This document shows, in pieces, positions 7,640 to 15,550 of a DNA stretch of 64,000 bases (position 1 is its first letter; each line of letters opens with the position of its first letter). This stretch comes from CAWBUW01 sp963792075. GTDB lineage: Bacteria; Chloroflexota; Anaerolineae; Anaerolineales; UBA4823. Both the position numbers and the translations under genes were made by a program. The DNA lies in assembly GCA_963792075.1 (NCBI GenBank), contig CAWBUW010000011.1, forward strand, positions 1-64,000, given 5' to 3'. The notes below the pieces were generated by a model. The model worked only from the letters and a program-made list of their open reading frames with translations. It did not search any database and was not told where the DNA came from.

Positions 7640-8608
7640 TTAGAAGTCAAGGGTCTGGCCTGAAACGAGAGGAGAACGCCAGGGAGAATGAGAGCGCAAG
7701 ATCGCATTCAAGATGACGAGGAGCTTTCGCATGCAAGCTACCAGAGCGACTTTTTTAAGTTTGCCTGCTTTGAGCAGGGATTGATAGAACTTTCGGATCA
7801 CAGGATTAAAGCGAGTGGCAGATAACGTCGCCATATACAGGACATTACGCACAGCCGAACGACCACCGTGGATGCGGCGTTTGCCGGAGTGGCGACCGCT
7901 GTCATGGTTGAGGGGTGCAACGCCGACTAAGGCAGCGATCTCTTTGCGGTCCAGCGTGCCAAGCTCAGGGAGCTCGGCCAGGAGCGTAAAGGCGGTGACG
8001 TTCCCCACCCCAGGCACACTGCGCAGCAAATCCCCTTTTTCTTTCCACAAGGGGGATCCCTGGATGAAATCATCGAGCTCTTCATCCAGCTTACGGATGG
8101 CGGATTTCAACCAGTCCAGGTGCTCATGGATCATTTTACGCACTGGTTTTGGGGCGGTGGACAGGCGATTCTGTTCAGCAACGTGCATTTCCAGGAGTTG
8201 GCGACGTCGATTCACCAGGGCAGCCAACTCCTGCTCCGCAGGACTGGGCAGCACAGACGGCTCCGGTCGCACCGCTTCAGCAAACCGGGCTAATAGTTGG
8301 GCGTCCAAGCGATCGGTCTTGGCCAATTGGCCAATCGACTTGGCAAACTCTCGCACCCGCCCAGGATTGACCCGGGCGACCTGGAAGCCAGCCGCATACA
8401 ACTCCGCCAACGCCAGGCCTTCAAACCCACCGGTGGATTCCAACACGATCAGCGTGGGCTTCAACTCTGCGAGCTTCTCTTTCAGACTGGATAAACCAGT
8501 GGGGCTGTTTTCCACTGCCCAGGTCGCACCACTGGCGCCAGCTCCGATATCGAGACGCTCTTTTGATACATCGATGCCCACAAATAAGGAGGTTGATACT
8601 TCAGCCAT
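7640..8608 (-). CDS. IS110-family DEDD transposase (bridge-RNA-guided recombinase)
   Basis: This 322-residue protein has the RuvC-like DEDD domain at the N-terminus (FVGIDVSKERLDIG, VLESTGGFEG, KTDRLDAQLLARFAE). A C-terminal Transposase_20 domain has VPGVGNVTAFTLLAELPEL and DSGRHSGKRRIHGGRSAVRN, which includes the candidate catalytic Ser. Proteins of this family recombine DNA at a site chosen by an RNA made from the element's own non-coding end. The length is usual for the family and there is no frameshift, so the copy may be active. The ATG at 8608 has no strong RBS. Confidence 0.92.
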   Translation of the reverse strand: MAEVSTSLFVGIDVSKERLDIGAGASGATWAVENSPTGLSSLKEKLAELKPTLIVLESTGGFEGLALAELYAAGFQVARVNPGRVREFAKSIGQLAKTDRLDAQLLARFAEAVRPEPSVLPSPAEQELAALVNRRRQLLEMHVAEQNRLSTAPKPVRKMIHEHLDWLKSAIRKLDEELDDFIQGSPLWKEKGDLLRSVPGVGNVTAFTLLAELPELGTLDRKEIAALVGVAPLNHDSGRHSGKRRIHGGRSAVRNVLYMATLSATRFNPVIRKFYQSLLKAGKLKKVALVACMRKLLVILNAILRSHSPWRSPLVSGQTLDF

Positions 8609-8775
8609 TTTTTCTGCACCTCAAAGAGCAATTTCAGCCCATTCTAGCAGAATACGGGCTCTGTGGCCCACACAACTGTTCGGGCTGTTTGAGAAACAGG
8701 GACGGCGACCCATGCTCTGTGACGGTCTCAGAACCCAGACACGACCGGCCTGCCGCCCCCAATGCCTATCATACT
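8609..8775 (-). ncRNA. Predicted bridge RNA region of the IS110 element
   Basis: The 167-base leader upstream of the transposase holds segments that match both the target and the element ends, as bridge RNA loops do. In transposase sense, GTGTCT (8742-8737) equals the left target plus core, CACAGAG (8721-8715) is complementary to the core plus right target (CTCTGTG), ACAGTTG (8679-8673) equals the left donor end, and TGCTAG (8649-8644) can pair with the right donor end CTAGTA using one G-T pair. A second CCACAGAG (8666-8659) lies in a GGGC/GCCC hairpin loop. A hairpin CGGTC/GACCG encloses the first guide. This is an assignment by eye. Confidence 0.6.
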
Positions 8776-8845
8776 AGACACAGAGAACACAGAGAAGATA
8801 AGAAAGGCTTTCTCTGTGAACTCTGTGGCTCTGTGGTGAACCTCT
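8776..8845. repeat. Right part of CTCTGTG-type inverted repeat, split by the IS
   Basis: ACACAGAGAACACAGAGAAG and the complementary right arm ending CTCTGTGGTGAACC remain on this side. The missing left edge (TTAACCACAGAG) lies at 7620-7631 on the other side of the insertion sequence. Confidence 0.85.
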
Positions 8846-8855
8846 TAATAAACGT

Positions 8856-9932
8856 CTATCCCTTCAGGAATTCCTCTAGCGCACCCTTGCTGATGCGGTA
8901 GGCACTGCCCAGCTTGCGCGCCTTCAGGTCGCCGGCGGTGATCGCCGCGATCACGTCTTCTTCCGAGACCTTGAGGATCGCCGCGGCATCCGCAGGTGTC
9001 ATCACGTCGGGCATGGCTGCGCTTGCCGCCGCGCCCGCCGCCGCCCCGGCGGCGACTGCGCCGCCAGACGGCTGCTGCTGTTGCTGGCCGACCATGCCGC
9101 CCAGCGCCTGGCCCATCACGTTGCCGATGCCCACGCCGGCGCCAATGCCAGCCGTCAGCCCGGCGCCGCCGGAGGGGTTCTGCGCTGCATCGCGCAGTGC
9201 GTCCGCTGCCTGGAGCTGGGTGTAGGTCTGCATGTCCAGCATACCCATCGCGCGCAGCTCTTCCGCCGACTTGGAGGACGGCTTCAGGTTCTCGATGTAG
9301 AAGGTCTTCAGCGTCAGGCCGATGGCCGCAAAGTCATCCTGTGTCTTCGCCCGCACGCCTGCGCCCAGCTCGTTGGTCAGGCCGATCAGCTCCGGCACTG
9401 AGGCCTTCGCCGCGGTCTCACCCAGCAGGTCTTGCAGCTTGGAGAGCAGCATGCTGCGCATACGCCCTTCGATGTCCTCGGTGCGCAGCATACCCTGCGC
9501 GCCGACGATCTGCGTCACGAACTGCTGCGGGTCCTTTATTTGGAAGCTGAACGAGCCAAAGCCCTGCAGCAGCGCCACGCCCAGCCCCATGCCGGGGTTG
9601 CGCACGATGATTGGCTGCGGGGTGCCCCACTTCTGGTCCGCAAACTCACGCAGCGAGACAAAGTACACTTCCGCCGGGAAGGGCGTGCGATCGTTGAACA
9701 GCTTGCCGATCTTGTCGATCAGCAGCGGGATGTTCGCCGTGACGATCGTATGCCGTCCGGGGCCGAACACGTCCAACGCGTTGCCATCGCGGAAGAAGAC
9801 TGCTGCCTGCGATTCACGCACGATCACCTGGGAGCCGATGCGGAAATCGCCGCTGCCGCTTTCAGGGAAGCGGTGCACAATCTCGTTGCGCATCTCATTG
9901 GGATATTCTACGACATCAAAAATTCTAGCCAT
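8856..9932 (-). CDS. SPFH-domain protein with C-terminal excisionase-like HTH
   Basis: This 358-residue protein has an SPFH/YdjI-like domain (residues 1 to about 230) with VVEYPNEMRNEIVHRFP, QVIVRESQAAVFFRDG and DVFGPGRHTIVT. An Ala/Gly/Gln-rich linker (about 245-305, including a poly-Gln run) follows. The last 50 residues (TPADAAAILKVSEEDVIAAI, then RKLGSAYRISKGALEEFLKG) form an excisionase/MerR-type helix-turn-helix. SPFH proteins usually form membrane-associated oligomers, so a DNA-binding tail is unexpected. It is preceded by a hairpin and by the small gene 10002-10526 on the same strand, which may be a partner. Confidence 0.82.
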   Translation of the reverse strand: MARIFDVVEYPNEMRNEIVHRFPESGSGDFRIGSQVIVRESQAAVFFRDGNALDVFGPGRHTIVTANIPLLIDKIGKLFNDRTPFPAEVYFVSLREFADQKWGTPQPIIVRNPGMGLGVALLQGFGSFSFQIKDPQQFVTQIVGAQGMLRTEDIEGRMRSMLLSKLQDLLGETAAKASVPELIGLTNELGAGVRAKTQDDFAAIGLTLKTFYIENLKPSSKSAEELRAMGMLDMQTYTQLQAADALRDAAQNPSGGAGLTAGIGAGVGIGNVMGQALGGMVGQQQQQPSGGAVAAGAAAGAAASAAMPDVMTPADAAAILKVSEEDVIAAITAGDLKARKLGSAYRISKGALEEFLKG

Positions 9933-9956
9933 GAGTTCCTCTCTTTTTGCTTCTTA

Positions 9957-9989
9957 AAACCCTAAAGGTTTTATAAACCTTTAGGGTTT
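9957..9989. repeat. Hairpin of the AAACCCTAAAGG family
   Basis: A 15-bp perfect inverted repeat (AAACCCTAAAGGTTT, loop TAT). Related copies are at 26414-26446 and 53689-53721. Confidence 0.88.
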
Positions 9990-10001
9990 CTAAATCTAAA
10001 A

Positions 10002-10526
10002 CTATGACGCCACCACCTGCTCGCGGCGGTCGTAGGCTTCATCGCACTCACGCGCCGTCTGGGTCAGGTTGCGCAGCGCGGCCGGCAGCCCTTCCGTGCC
10101 CACCGATGACTGCACGTTGTCAATCGCCGCGCTCACTTTGTCACCCATGTCGAACAGCGCCGCATCGTATTCATACAGCTTGGCCAGCTCTGCTTCGTTG
10201 ATCTTCACCGCCTCGAACAGGCTGGAGTAGCCGCGCGGCGCCATGCGGATGCGGTCTGCGAAGGTGCGCAGCTTGATCGCCGCACCTTCCAGGTCATCCA
10301 CGTAGGCGATATCGCCATTGTCGATAAACTCCATCTGCAGCGCCGAAACGCGCCCTTCCAGCTCGCGGAAGCGCTGGAAAATGGTATCGCGCAGCAGCTT
10401 ATCTGAATCCCGCCGCGCCTGCCGCTCCATGTACCCCTTGAAGCCCGGGATCTTGCCGAGCAGTTTCTTGAAGATATCCATATCTCCAGTGACTTTGCCG
10501 AACAATTGATCTTTCATGTCGCTCAT
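10002..10526 (-). CDS. Conserved-looking hypothetical protein, helical
   Basis: The protein is 174 residues from the ATG at 10526, which has GGAGG five bases upstream. An upstream in-frame GTG is less likely because it lies inside that RBS. The sequence is mostly charged helix (IFKKLLGKIPGFKGYMERQA, then KLLRDTIFQRFRELEGRVSAL), so coiled-coil association is plausible. No membrane segment or catalytic motif is visible, and I cannot assign a family. It is upstream of the SPFH gene on the same strand. Confidence 0.75.
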   Translation of the reverse strand: MSDMKDQLFGKVTGDMDIFKKLLGKIPGFKGYMERQARRDSDKLLRDTIFQRFRELEGRVSALQMEFIDNGDIAYVDDLEGAAIKLRTFADRIRMAPRGYSSLFEAVKINEAELAKLYEYDAALFDMGDKVSAAIDNVQSSVGTEGLPAALRNLTQTARECDEAYDRREQVVAS

Positions 10527-10644
10527 GCGTTCCTCCACATCAAAACTTTGTTTGAAAATCAGGGATGAATGAACCTGATATGATTATATCAAAATACATC
10601 ATATTATACGCAGCCCACCACAATAAGTTTCTTAAGGGGGGGTT

Positions 10645-10683
10645 GGGGTGGTTGCGGGTGGCTTTGCCACCCGCAACCACCCC
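10645..10683. repeat. Long perfect hairpin, tip CTTTG
   Basis: A 17-bp perfect inverted repeat (GGGGTGGTTGCGGGTGG arm). A near-identical core occurs at 19175-19219. It is followed by two small palindromes, CCCCGCCTTGGGGCGGGG and GGTTGCGCAGCAACC, before the GGDEF gene stop. Confidence 0.9.
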
Positions 10684-10739
10684 ATCTTTCTCTTGCCCCG
10701 CCTTGGGGCGGGGCGGGTTGCGCAGCAACCAGGGTGGGG

Positions 10740-12980
10740 CTATGTTCTGACCTGGTTCCGCCCGCCTCCCTTTGCCCGGTACAGCGCCCGGTCTGCTTCT
10801 TCGATCAACTGCTCCACGGTCATCTCTTCGTCCTTGCCATCGGTCAATTCGCTTACTCCGATGCTGACGGTGACGCGCAGAGAGCCGCGCCTCGTTTCCA
10901 TTTCGATCTCCGCGACCTGGTCGCGCAGGGTTTCTGCCAGGCTGCTGGCTGCTTCTTTCGTCGTTTCAGGCAAAAGTACTATAAACTCCTCCCCGCCGTA
11001 GCGCGCAAACAGGTCGGTCTTCCGCAGTCGCGCCTGGCATACTTCCGCCACCTGCCGCAGCGCCAGGTCACCCGCCAGGTGACCGAACGTATCGTTGACC
11101 AGCTTGAAGTGGTCCACATCCATCATGATCAACGCCAGCGGCCTGGAATAACGCCGGGCATACTCAAAGTCCCGCTCTGCCAGCTCAAAGAAATAGCGCC
11201 GGTTGTATGACCCTGTCAGCGGATCGGTCATCGCCATGGTCTGCACCTGCTCAAAAAGCTGTGCATTTTGCAGCGCCAGCGCAGCCTGCGCAGTGAACGC
11301 CGCCAGGCGCGCCAGGTGCACCGGGCGATAGAAATTCGGTTCCACTTTATCCAGCGAGAGCAGCCCGGCCACGCGCCCTTCGAACATGACCGGCGCGCCG
11401 ATCCACGACCCGACGTAGCTCCGTGATTGCATCTGCATCCATCCCGCCTCGGTTGCAGTGTCAGATATCAGTACCGGCTCGTGCTGGTTGACCAACCGCT
11501 CCAGGGTCAGGTAAGCTCCCAAGTCCTGAGGCAGACCTTCTGCCAGCTTGGTTTCATCCAATCCAAAACGCTCGTAGCCACGCGTCTTCTGCACGACCAG
11601 CTTCTCCTGCTTAATCTCCAGGTACGCGGCTGAGTCATACGGCACAACCAGGTAAACCAGCTCCAAGATGCGTTCCAACAGTTCATCCATCTCCAGGCTG
11701 CCGCCCAGCACCAGCCCCGCCTGGCGCAGCGCTTCGGTATAAATCCGCTCTTCCCGTTCGGATTCTAACAACCGCGCTTTCTGCACCGCCAGCGCAATCT
11801 GGCCGGCGGCCTGTTCGCCTAACCGGATCTCCTCCTGGCTGAAAACGTGCCGCGTCTCGAATGAGACCATTGCCACACCCAATTTTTGCTCGTGCACAAT
11901 TAACGGCAGCCCCAGCAGCGACTGGCTGGGGAACATCGCCGCGATGCGCGGGCTGAGGTATTCGGTGTGGAATACATCTTCCACCGGGATAACCCGGCCT
12001 TTTTCCAGCACCGCGGCCGAAAGGTATTTCTCCCCGGGCTGCGGCAGGTCCATCGTGGTGTAACGGCCGCGCATCTGGCCATACGCCGCGGCCGGGATGG
12101 GACGATGGGCGACATCATCCCACAGGCTCATATACACCCCATCCGCGCCCAACAACTCGCCCAGCCGGTCGGCCATTGTCTGCAGCATTCCATTTAGGTC
12201 CGTATACGCGATTGCTGCCCGAGTGATATCATTCAGCAGCCGCTCCTGGCGTGCATAAGCCGCCAACTCCTGCCCTGCGGTATTGCGTTCCGTAATATCA
12301 TGCAGCGAAGAAACGACTGCATAGGGGGCTTCTTCGCCTGGCCGGGTCAGAGGCTGGGAGCTGACCGAGATCCACGTCTTGCACCCATCTGGCTTTTCCA
12401 ACCCCAGGACCTTATTCAACACGGGTTTACCGCTGCGGAGAGCTTCGACGTAAGGCAGCGCTTCGGGTACATATTCCTGCCCCACATCATCCACCATGCG
12501 CCACGGCAGTTCCGTCACGCTCTGCAGGGATTTGTGCTCTGCGTCTTCGAACGACAAGCCCAGGATACGCTCGGCACTGGTGTTCATTTGCAGCAGCGCC
12601 CCCTGGCTATCCTGCAGCACCACGCCATCGCTCAACGCCCCTAACAACGAGCGGTAGCGCTCTTCACTTTCTCGCATCGTCTGCTCTGCCAGCACCTGCG
12701 GCGTGATATCTCGCTGCACCGCGGCGAAATAGCGCACCGGCGAAGCTGTCGTTGACACGTGATAGAGCTCGCCATTTTTGCGCCGGTTATTCCACAGAAT
12801 ATACCCTGCCAGGAGCGCGCTGAAAGCCAGCAGCGCCAGCGCCAACAGCCAGGCGCCCGGCGTACCCACCTGGCACGCCTCGTTCAGTCCTATCCCCAGC
12901 GCAGCCCCCAGGCAAACTGCCAGGGCATAGCTGGCCAGTTGTCCCCACCCTCCAAATGAGCGTACCCTGGGAAGATTCAT
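10740..12980 (-). CDS. Membrane-bound PAS/GAF/GAF diguanylate cyclase
   Basis: This 746-residue protein has two membrane segments (about 15-33 and 43-63). A PAC-like fragment (71-93, ending YFAAVQRDIT) follows with no PAS core before it. Next come a full PAS domain (from MRESEERYRSLL), two GAF domains (about 245-400 and 415-560) and a C-terminal GGDEF domain. The active site reads RYGGEEF and an inhibitory I-site RKTD lies five residues before it, so it should make cyclic di-GMP and be feedback-inhibited. The isolated PAC piece after the membrane segments suggests an internal deletion of a second PAS domain. Confidence 0.9.
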   Translation of the reverse strand: MNLPRVRSFGGWGQLASYALAVCLGAALGIGLNEACQVGTPGAWLLALALLAFSALLAGYILWNNRRKNGELYHVSTTASPVRYFAAVQRDITPQVLAEQTMRESEERYRSLLGALSDGVVLQDSQGALLQMNTSAERILGLSFEDAEHKSLQSVTELPWRMVDDVGQEYVPEALPYVEALRSGKPVLNKVLGLEKPDGCKTWISVSSQPLTRPGEEAPYAVVSSLHDITERNTAGQELAAYARQERLLNDITRAAIAYTDLNGMLQTMADRLGELLGADGVYMSLWDDVAHRPIPAAAYGQMRGRYTTMDLPQPGEKYLSAAVLEKGRVIPVEDVFHTEYLSPRIAAMFPSQSLLGLPLIVHEQKLGVAMVSFETRHVFSQEEIRLGEQAAGQIALAVQKARLLESEREERIYTEALRQAGLVLGGSLEMDELLERILELVYLVVPYDSAAYLEIKQEKLVVQKTRGYERFGLDETKLAEGLPQDLGAYLTLERLVNQHEPVLISDTATEAGWMQMQSRSYVGSWIGAPVMFEGRVAGLLSLDKVEPNFYRPVHLARLAAFTAQAALALQNAQLFEQVQTMAMTDPLTGSYNRRYFFELAERDFEYARRYSRPLALIMMDVDHFKLVNDTFGHLAGDLALRQVAEVCQARLRKTDLFARYGGEEFIVLLPETTKEAASSLAETLRDQVAEIEMETRRGSLRVTVSIGVSELTDGKDEEMTVEQLIEEADRALYRAKGGGRNQVRT

Positions 12981-13018
12981 GCCAGTATTTTAGCATATCC
13001 TTTTCTTAATTGGGTTGA

Positions 13019-13105
13019 GTGATACAGCACGCTGCGCAAAGCGCAGCGTGCTGTATCACCCTAGTTAAGTGATATAATTTTTGCGGGCTGCGCCTGCGCA
13101 GCCCG
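13019..13105. repeat. Two hairpins in a divergent intergenic region
   Basis: An 18-bp perfect inverted repeat with tip CAAAG (13019-13059) is followed by the 22-bp palindrome CGGGCTGCGC-CT-complement (13084-13105). They lie between the divergently transcribed GGDEF (start 12980) and aldolase (start 13149) genes, where no terminator is expected. Confidence 0.88.
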
Positions 13106-13148
13106 ATCTGCAACAAACCTCACACTATTTACTCGAAGGGAGTTTTCC

Positions 13149-14097
13149 ATGATCGTCACCACCAAGAAACTATTCGAATTGGCCTACGGCAAATACGCCA
13201 TCGGCGCTTATAACATCAACAACCTCGAACAGACCATGGGCCTGTTCCGCGGCTGCGTGGACAGCAAGGCTCCGTTCATCGTCCAGATCAGCAAGGGTGC
13301 CCGCAGCTATACGCACAAGACCATGCTCGAAGGCATGATCCGCACCGCCGCCGAGGTCTTCCCCGAGGCTGTTCTTGCCGTCCACCTGGACCATGGCGAC
13401 GAAAAGGCCTGTTATGAGTGCATCGAGTTCGGGCTATTACTCTTCGGTGATGATTGACGCCTCCCATGAAGACTTCGAAACCAACATCGCCACTGTCCGC
13501 CGGGTGGTGGATGCGGCCCACGCCAAAGGCATCGTGGTCGAAGCCGAGCTGGGCAAGCTGGGCGGCGTCGAAGAGCACGTCGCCGTAGACGAGGCCAATG
13601 TCGCACTTACCAACCCTGCTGAAGCGCAGGAGTTCATCCGGCGCTCTGGCTGCAACTCGCTCGCCTGCGCCATCGGTACCTCCCACGGTGCCTATAAGTT
13701 CACCGGTACGCAGGGCTTGCGCTTCGATGTGCTCGCCTTGATCCAGCAGCGCGTTCCCGGCTTTCCGCTGGTGATGCACGGTTCTTCCTCGGTACCTCAG
13801 GAAGAGGTCGCCCGGATTAATGCCGCGGGCGGCGCCATGAAAGGCGCCAAGGGTGTGGACGAAACCCAGTTCCGCAAGGCCGCTACCCTCGGCGTGACCA
13901 AAGTCAACATCGACACGGATGGCCGCCTGGTTTGGACGCGTGTTCACCGTGAGTTCTTCCGCGACTTCCCCGAGAAGTTCGACCTGCGCGACCCCGGCAA
14001 GATCTTCATGGCCGAATACGCCAGGTTCATCGCTCACAAGAACGAGATGCTCGGCTCCGCCGGTCACCTCGACGAAGTCCGCGCCGCCGTCGCTTAA
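13149..14097 (+). pseudogene. Class II fructose-bisphosphate aldolase, one frameshift
   Basis: The reading starts at ATG 13149 (AGGGAG upstream) with MIVTTKKLFELAYGKYAIGA and runs to AVHLDHGDEKACYECIE. The frame is then lost at an extra T near 13428-13429 (GAGTTCGGGC in place of GAGTCGGGC). Dropping one T continues with SGYYSSVMIDASHEDFETN and an intact remainder to the stop at 14097. Metal ligands and substrate motifs are present (LDHGD, IGTSHGAYK, VMHGSSSVP, NIDTD). The whole length of about 316 residues is normal. Because the rest is intact and the change is in a TT run, a sequencing error is more likely than decay. The enzyme acts in glycolysis and gluconeogenesis. Confidence 0.85.
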
Positions 14098-14148
14098 CCT
14101 CACAGCACCGGCAGCGCTTCGAGCTGCTGGTGCTGTATTTTAATAAAA

Positions 14149-14718
14149 ATGGATCAAGGCCTCACCCCCGACCGCTACCAGCTCATCCCACGCGTGTTGA
14201 TCTTCGTCACGTATGGGGAAGAAGTGCTGCTGATCAAGGGGGCACCGCACAAGCGCCTGTGGGCCAACCTGTACAACGGCGTGGGCGGGCACGTGGAGCG
14301 CGGCGAAGACCTGCTCAGCGCCGCCCGCCGCGAGCTGGCCGAAGAGACCGGCCTGCTCCCCGCGCACCTGGCTCCGCCCGGTTTATGGCTGTGCGGCACG
14401 CTCATCGTGGATACAGGCCAGCCCACCGGCGTCGGCTTATCCATCTTCCGCGCCATCCTCGCTTCCTCCAGCCTCCCCCAAATGGATAAAACCTCCATTT
14501 GGGGGAGACCTGAACTCCTCCCCCAAATTCAGAAATTTGGGGGAGGTGGGGAGGGGGCCCTGGAGTGGATCCATCCCTCACGCCTGCCCGCACTCCCCTG
14601 CCTACCCGACCTGCCCCTCCTGCTCCCCCGCTGCCTGGCGCATACCCCCGCCGAGCCGCCTTTCTTCGGCCTATCCCAAACAGGCCCCCAGGGCGAGGTG
14701 ATCCTCACCTACTCTTAA
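14149..14718 (+). CDS. NUDIX hydrolase with in-frame hairpin insertion
   Basis: This 189-residue protein has a canonical Nudix box, GHVERGEDLLSAARRELAEE followed by TGL. The N-terminal half (RVLIFVTYGEEVLLIKGAPH) is normal for the family, which hydrolyses nucleoside diphosphate derivatives. Around residues 108-133 the sequence becomes PQMDKTSIWGRPELLPQIQK and GGGG, encoded by two adjacent GGGGGAG-type hairpins (14473-14545) that are not expected in the family. The frame continues afterwards with ALEWIHPSRLP, a normal Nudix C-terminus. The start at 14149 is the first ATG after the aldolase, with no strong RBS. Confidence 0.85.
   Translation: MDQGLTPDRYQLIPRVLIFVTYGEEVLLIKGAPHKRLWANLYNGVGGHVERGEDLLSAARRELAEETGLLPAHLAPPGLWLCGTLIVDTGQPTGVGLSIFRAILASSSLPQMDKTSIWGRPELLPQIQKFGGGGEGALEWIHPSRLPALPCLPDLPLLLPRCLAHTPAEPPFFGLSQTGPQGEVILTYS
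14473..14545. repeat. Two CTCCCCCAAAT hairpins inside the NUDIX gene
   Basis: The first is 14473-14507 (14-bp arms) and the second 14518-14545 (12-bp arms). Both begin CTCCCCCAAAT and end ATTTGGGGGAG. Together they add about 25 codons without a frameshift. Confidence 0.88.
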
Positions 14719-14724
14719 ATAAAA

Positions 14725-14764
14725 ATACTTGTTGGGCTGGTGCTCCGCACAACCCAACAAGTAT
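14725..14764. terminator. Bidirectional terminator-like hairpin
   Basis: ATACTTGTTGGG and its complement enclose an inner GTG-CTCCG-CAC hairpin between the convergent NUDIX and DDAH genes. T runs follow on both sides, so a bidirectional terminator is reasonable here. Confidence 0.65.
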
Positions 14765-14776
14765 ATGTTTTTTATA

Positions 14777-15550
14777 TCAAAACCTTAGCGAGAGGCAGCT
14801 CAGGCCGCCGTCGATCTTGCGGAATTCTGAAACCTCCACTTCCCGCACCGGCAGCCCGGCAGCTTCGATCCTGGCGCGGGTCACCGGGTAGCCTGCCGGC
14901 GCCAACACCGTGCCGTTGACGTTGATACAGTTGGCCGAGTAAGCATCCTCCAGGTCAATCGGGATGGCCTTGAAGCCGGCAAAGGTTGGGTGTCCGGTGA
15001 ATTCCCCCGCCGAGAGCAGCAGGTTATTCCCCAGGTAAGCCAGCCCGGACTTGAGGTGCAGCATTTCATGCAGCTCCACCATCGATCCGGTATAGCCATG
15101 CCGGTTCAGGAAACGGATGAACTGGCGCGCGCCATCTTCGTTCGTGCGCGCCGAAAGCCCCGTGTAAAAGTGGTCGCCTACACGCATCACGTCGCCTCCC
15201 TCCAGTGTGCCGGGCGCAGTGATGTGCTCGAGCTGCTCGTCCCGGTAGAACCGGCGCAGCGCCGCTTCCACCTTATGCTCCTCTCCCTTGCGGGTAGGCG
15301 CGCCCGGGTTGGTGATGATCGCCATCCGTTCGGCCACCACCGCCGTGTCTTCCACGAAACAGGCGTCGGGGTAGGCCGGGTCTGCTTCCAGGACCTGTAC
15401 TTCCACCCCGCAGGCTTCCAGCGCGGCGATGTACCCGGCGTGCTGCTTGAGCGCTTCTGCGTAAACCGGTTTACCGTAATTGGACGATGTGATGCCCTCG
15501 CTGATATTGGGGCTTGGCGTGCGTACGATAATGTGTTTGAACATCATCAT
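14777..15550 (-). CDS. Dimethylarginine dimethylaminohydrolase / arginine deiminase-like
   Basis: This 257-residue amidinotransferase-fold enzyme has the family's substrate and catalytic motifs: DACFVEDTAVV, TLEGGDVMRVGDHFYTGLS, LHLKSGLAYLG (catalytic His) and a C-terminal GGLSCLSLRF (catalytic Cys). It should hydrolyse N-omega-methylated arginine to citrulline, or a closely related guanidino substrate. Three consecutive ATGs (15550, 15547, 15544) can serve as start. The first overlaps the TGA of the upstream membrane protein gene, which implies coupling. The frame stays open upstream, but that part overlaps the upstream gene. Confidence 0.88.
   Translation of the reverse strand: MMMFKHIIVRTPSPNISEGITSSNYGKPVYAEALKQHAGYIAALEACGVEVQVLEADPAYPDACFVEDTAVVAERMAIITNPGAPTRKGEEHKVEAALRRFYRDEQLEHITAPGTLEGGDVMRVGDHFYTGLSARTNEDGARQFIRFLNRHGYTGSMVELHEMLHLKSGLAYLGNNLLLSAGEFTGHPTFAGFKAIPIDLEDAYSANCINVNGTVLAPAGYPVTRARIEAAGLPVREVEVSEFRKIDGGLSCLSLRF

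Larger units (their letters stand above)
7630..8777 (-). mobile_element. IS110-family insertion sequence
   Basis: The element is about 1,146 bp, with the transposase on the minus strand. It interrupts a CTCTGTG-type repeat: flanks TTAACCACAG and ACACAGAGAACACAG would join to restore the repeat seen intact at 6761. An AG dinucleotide (CT in transposase sense) is present at both junctions (7630-7631 and 8776-8777), which matches the CT core of IS110 elements. There are no terminal inverted repeats. The long non-coding end is upstream of the gene, and the stop codon lies only about 8 bp from the other end, the arrangement of the IS110 rather than the IS1111 group. Confidence 0.87.

Noticed and set aside
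7815..8777. 320-residue plus-strand frame across the IS110 element
   Set aside because: It is antisense to a complete transposase gene and has no RBS or family features.
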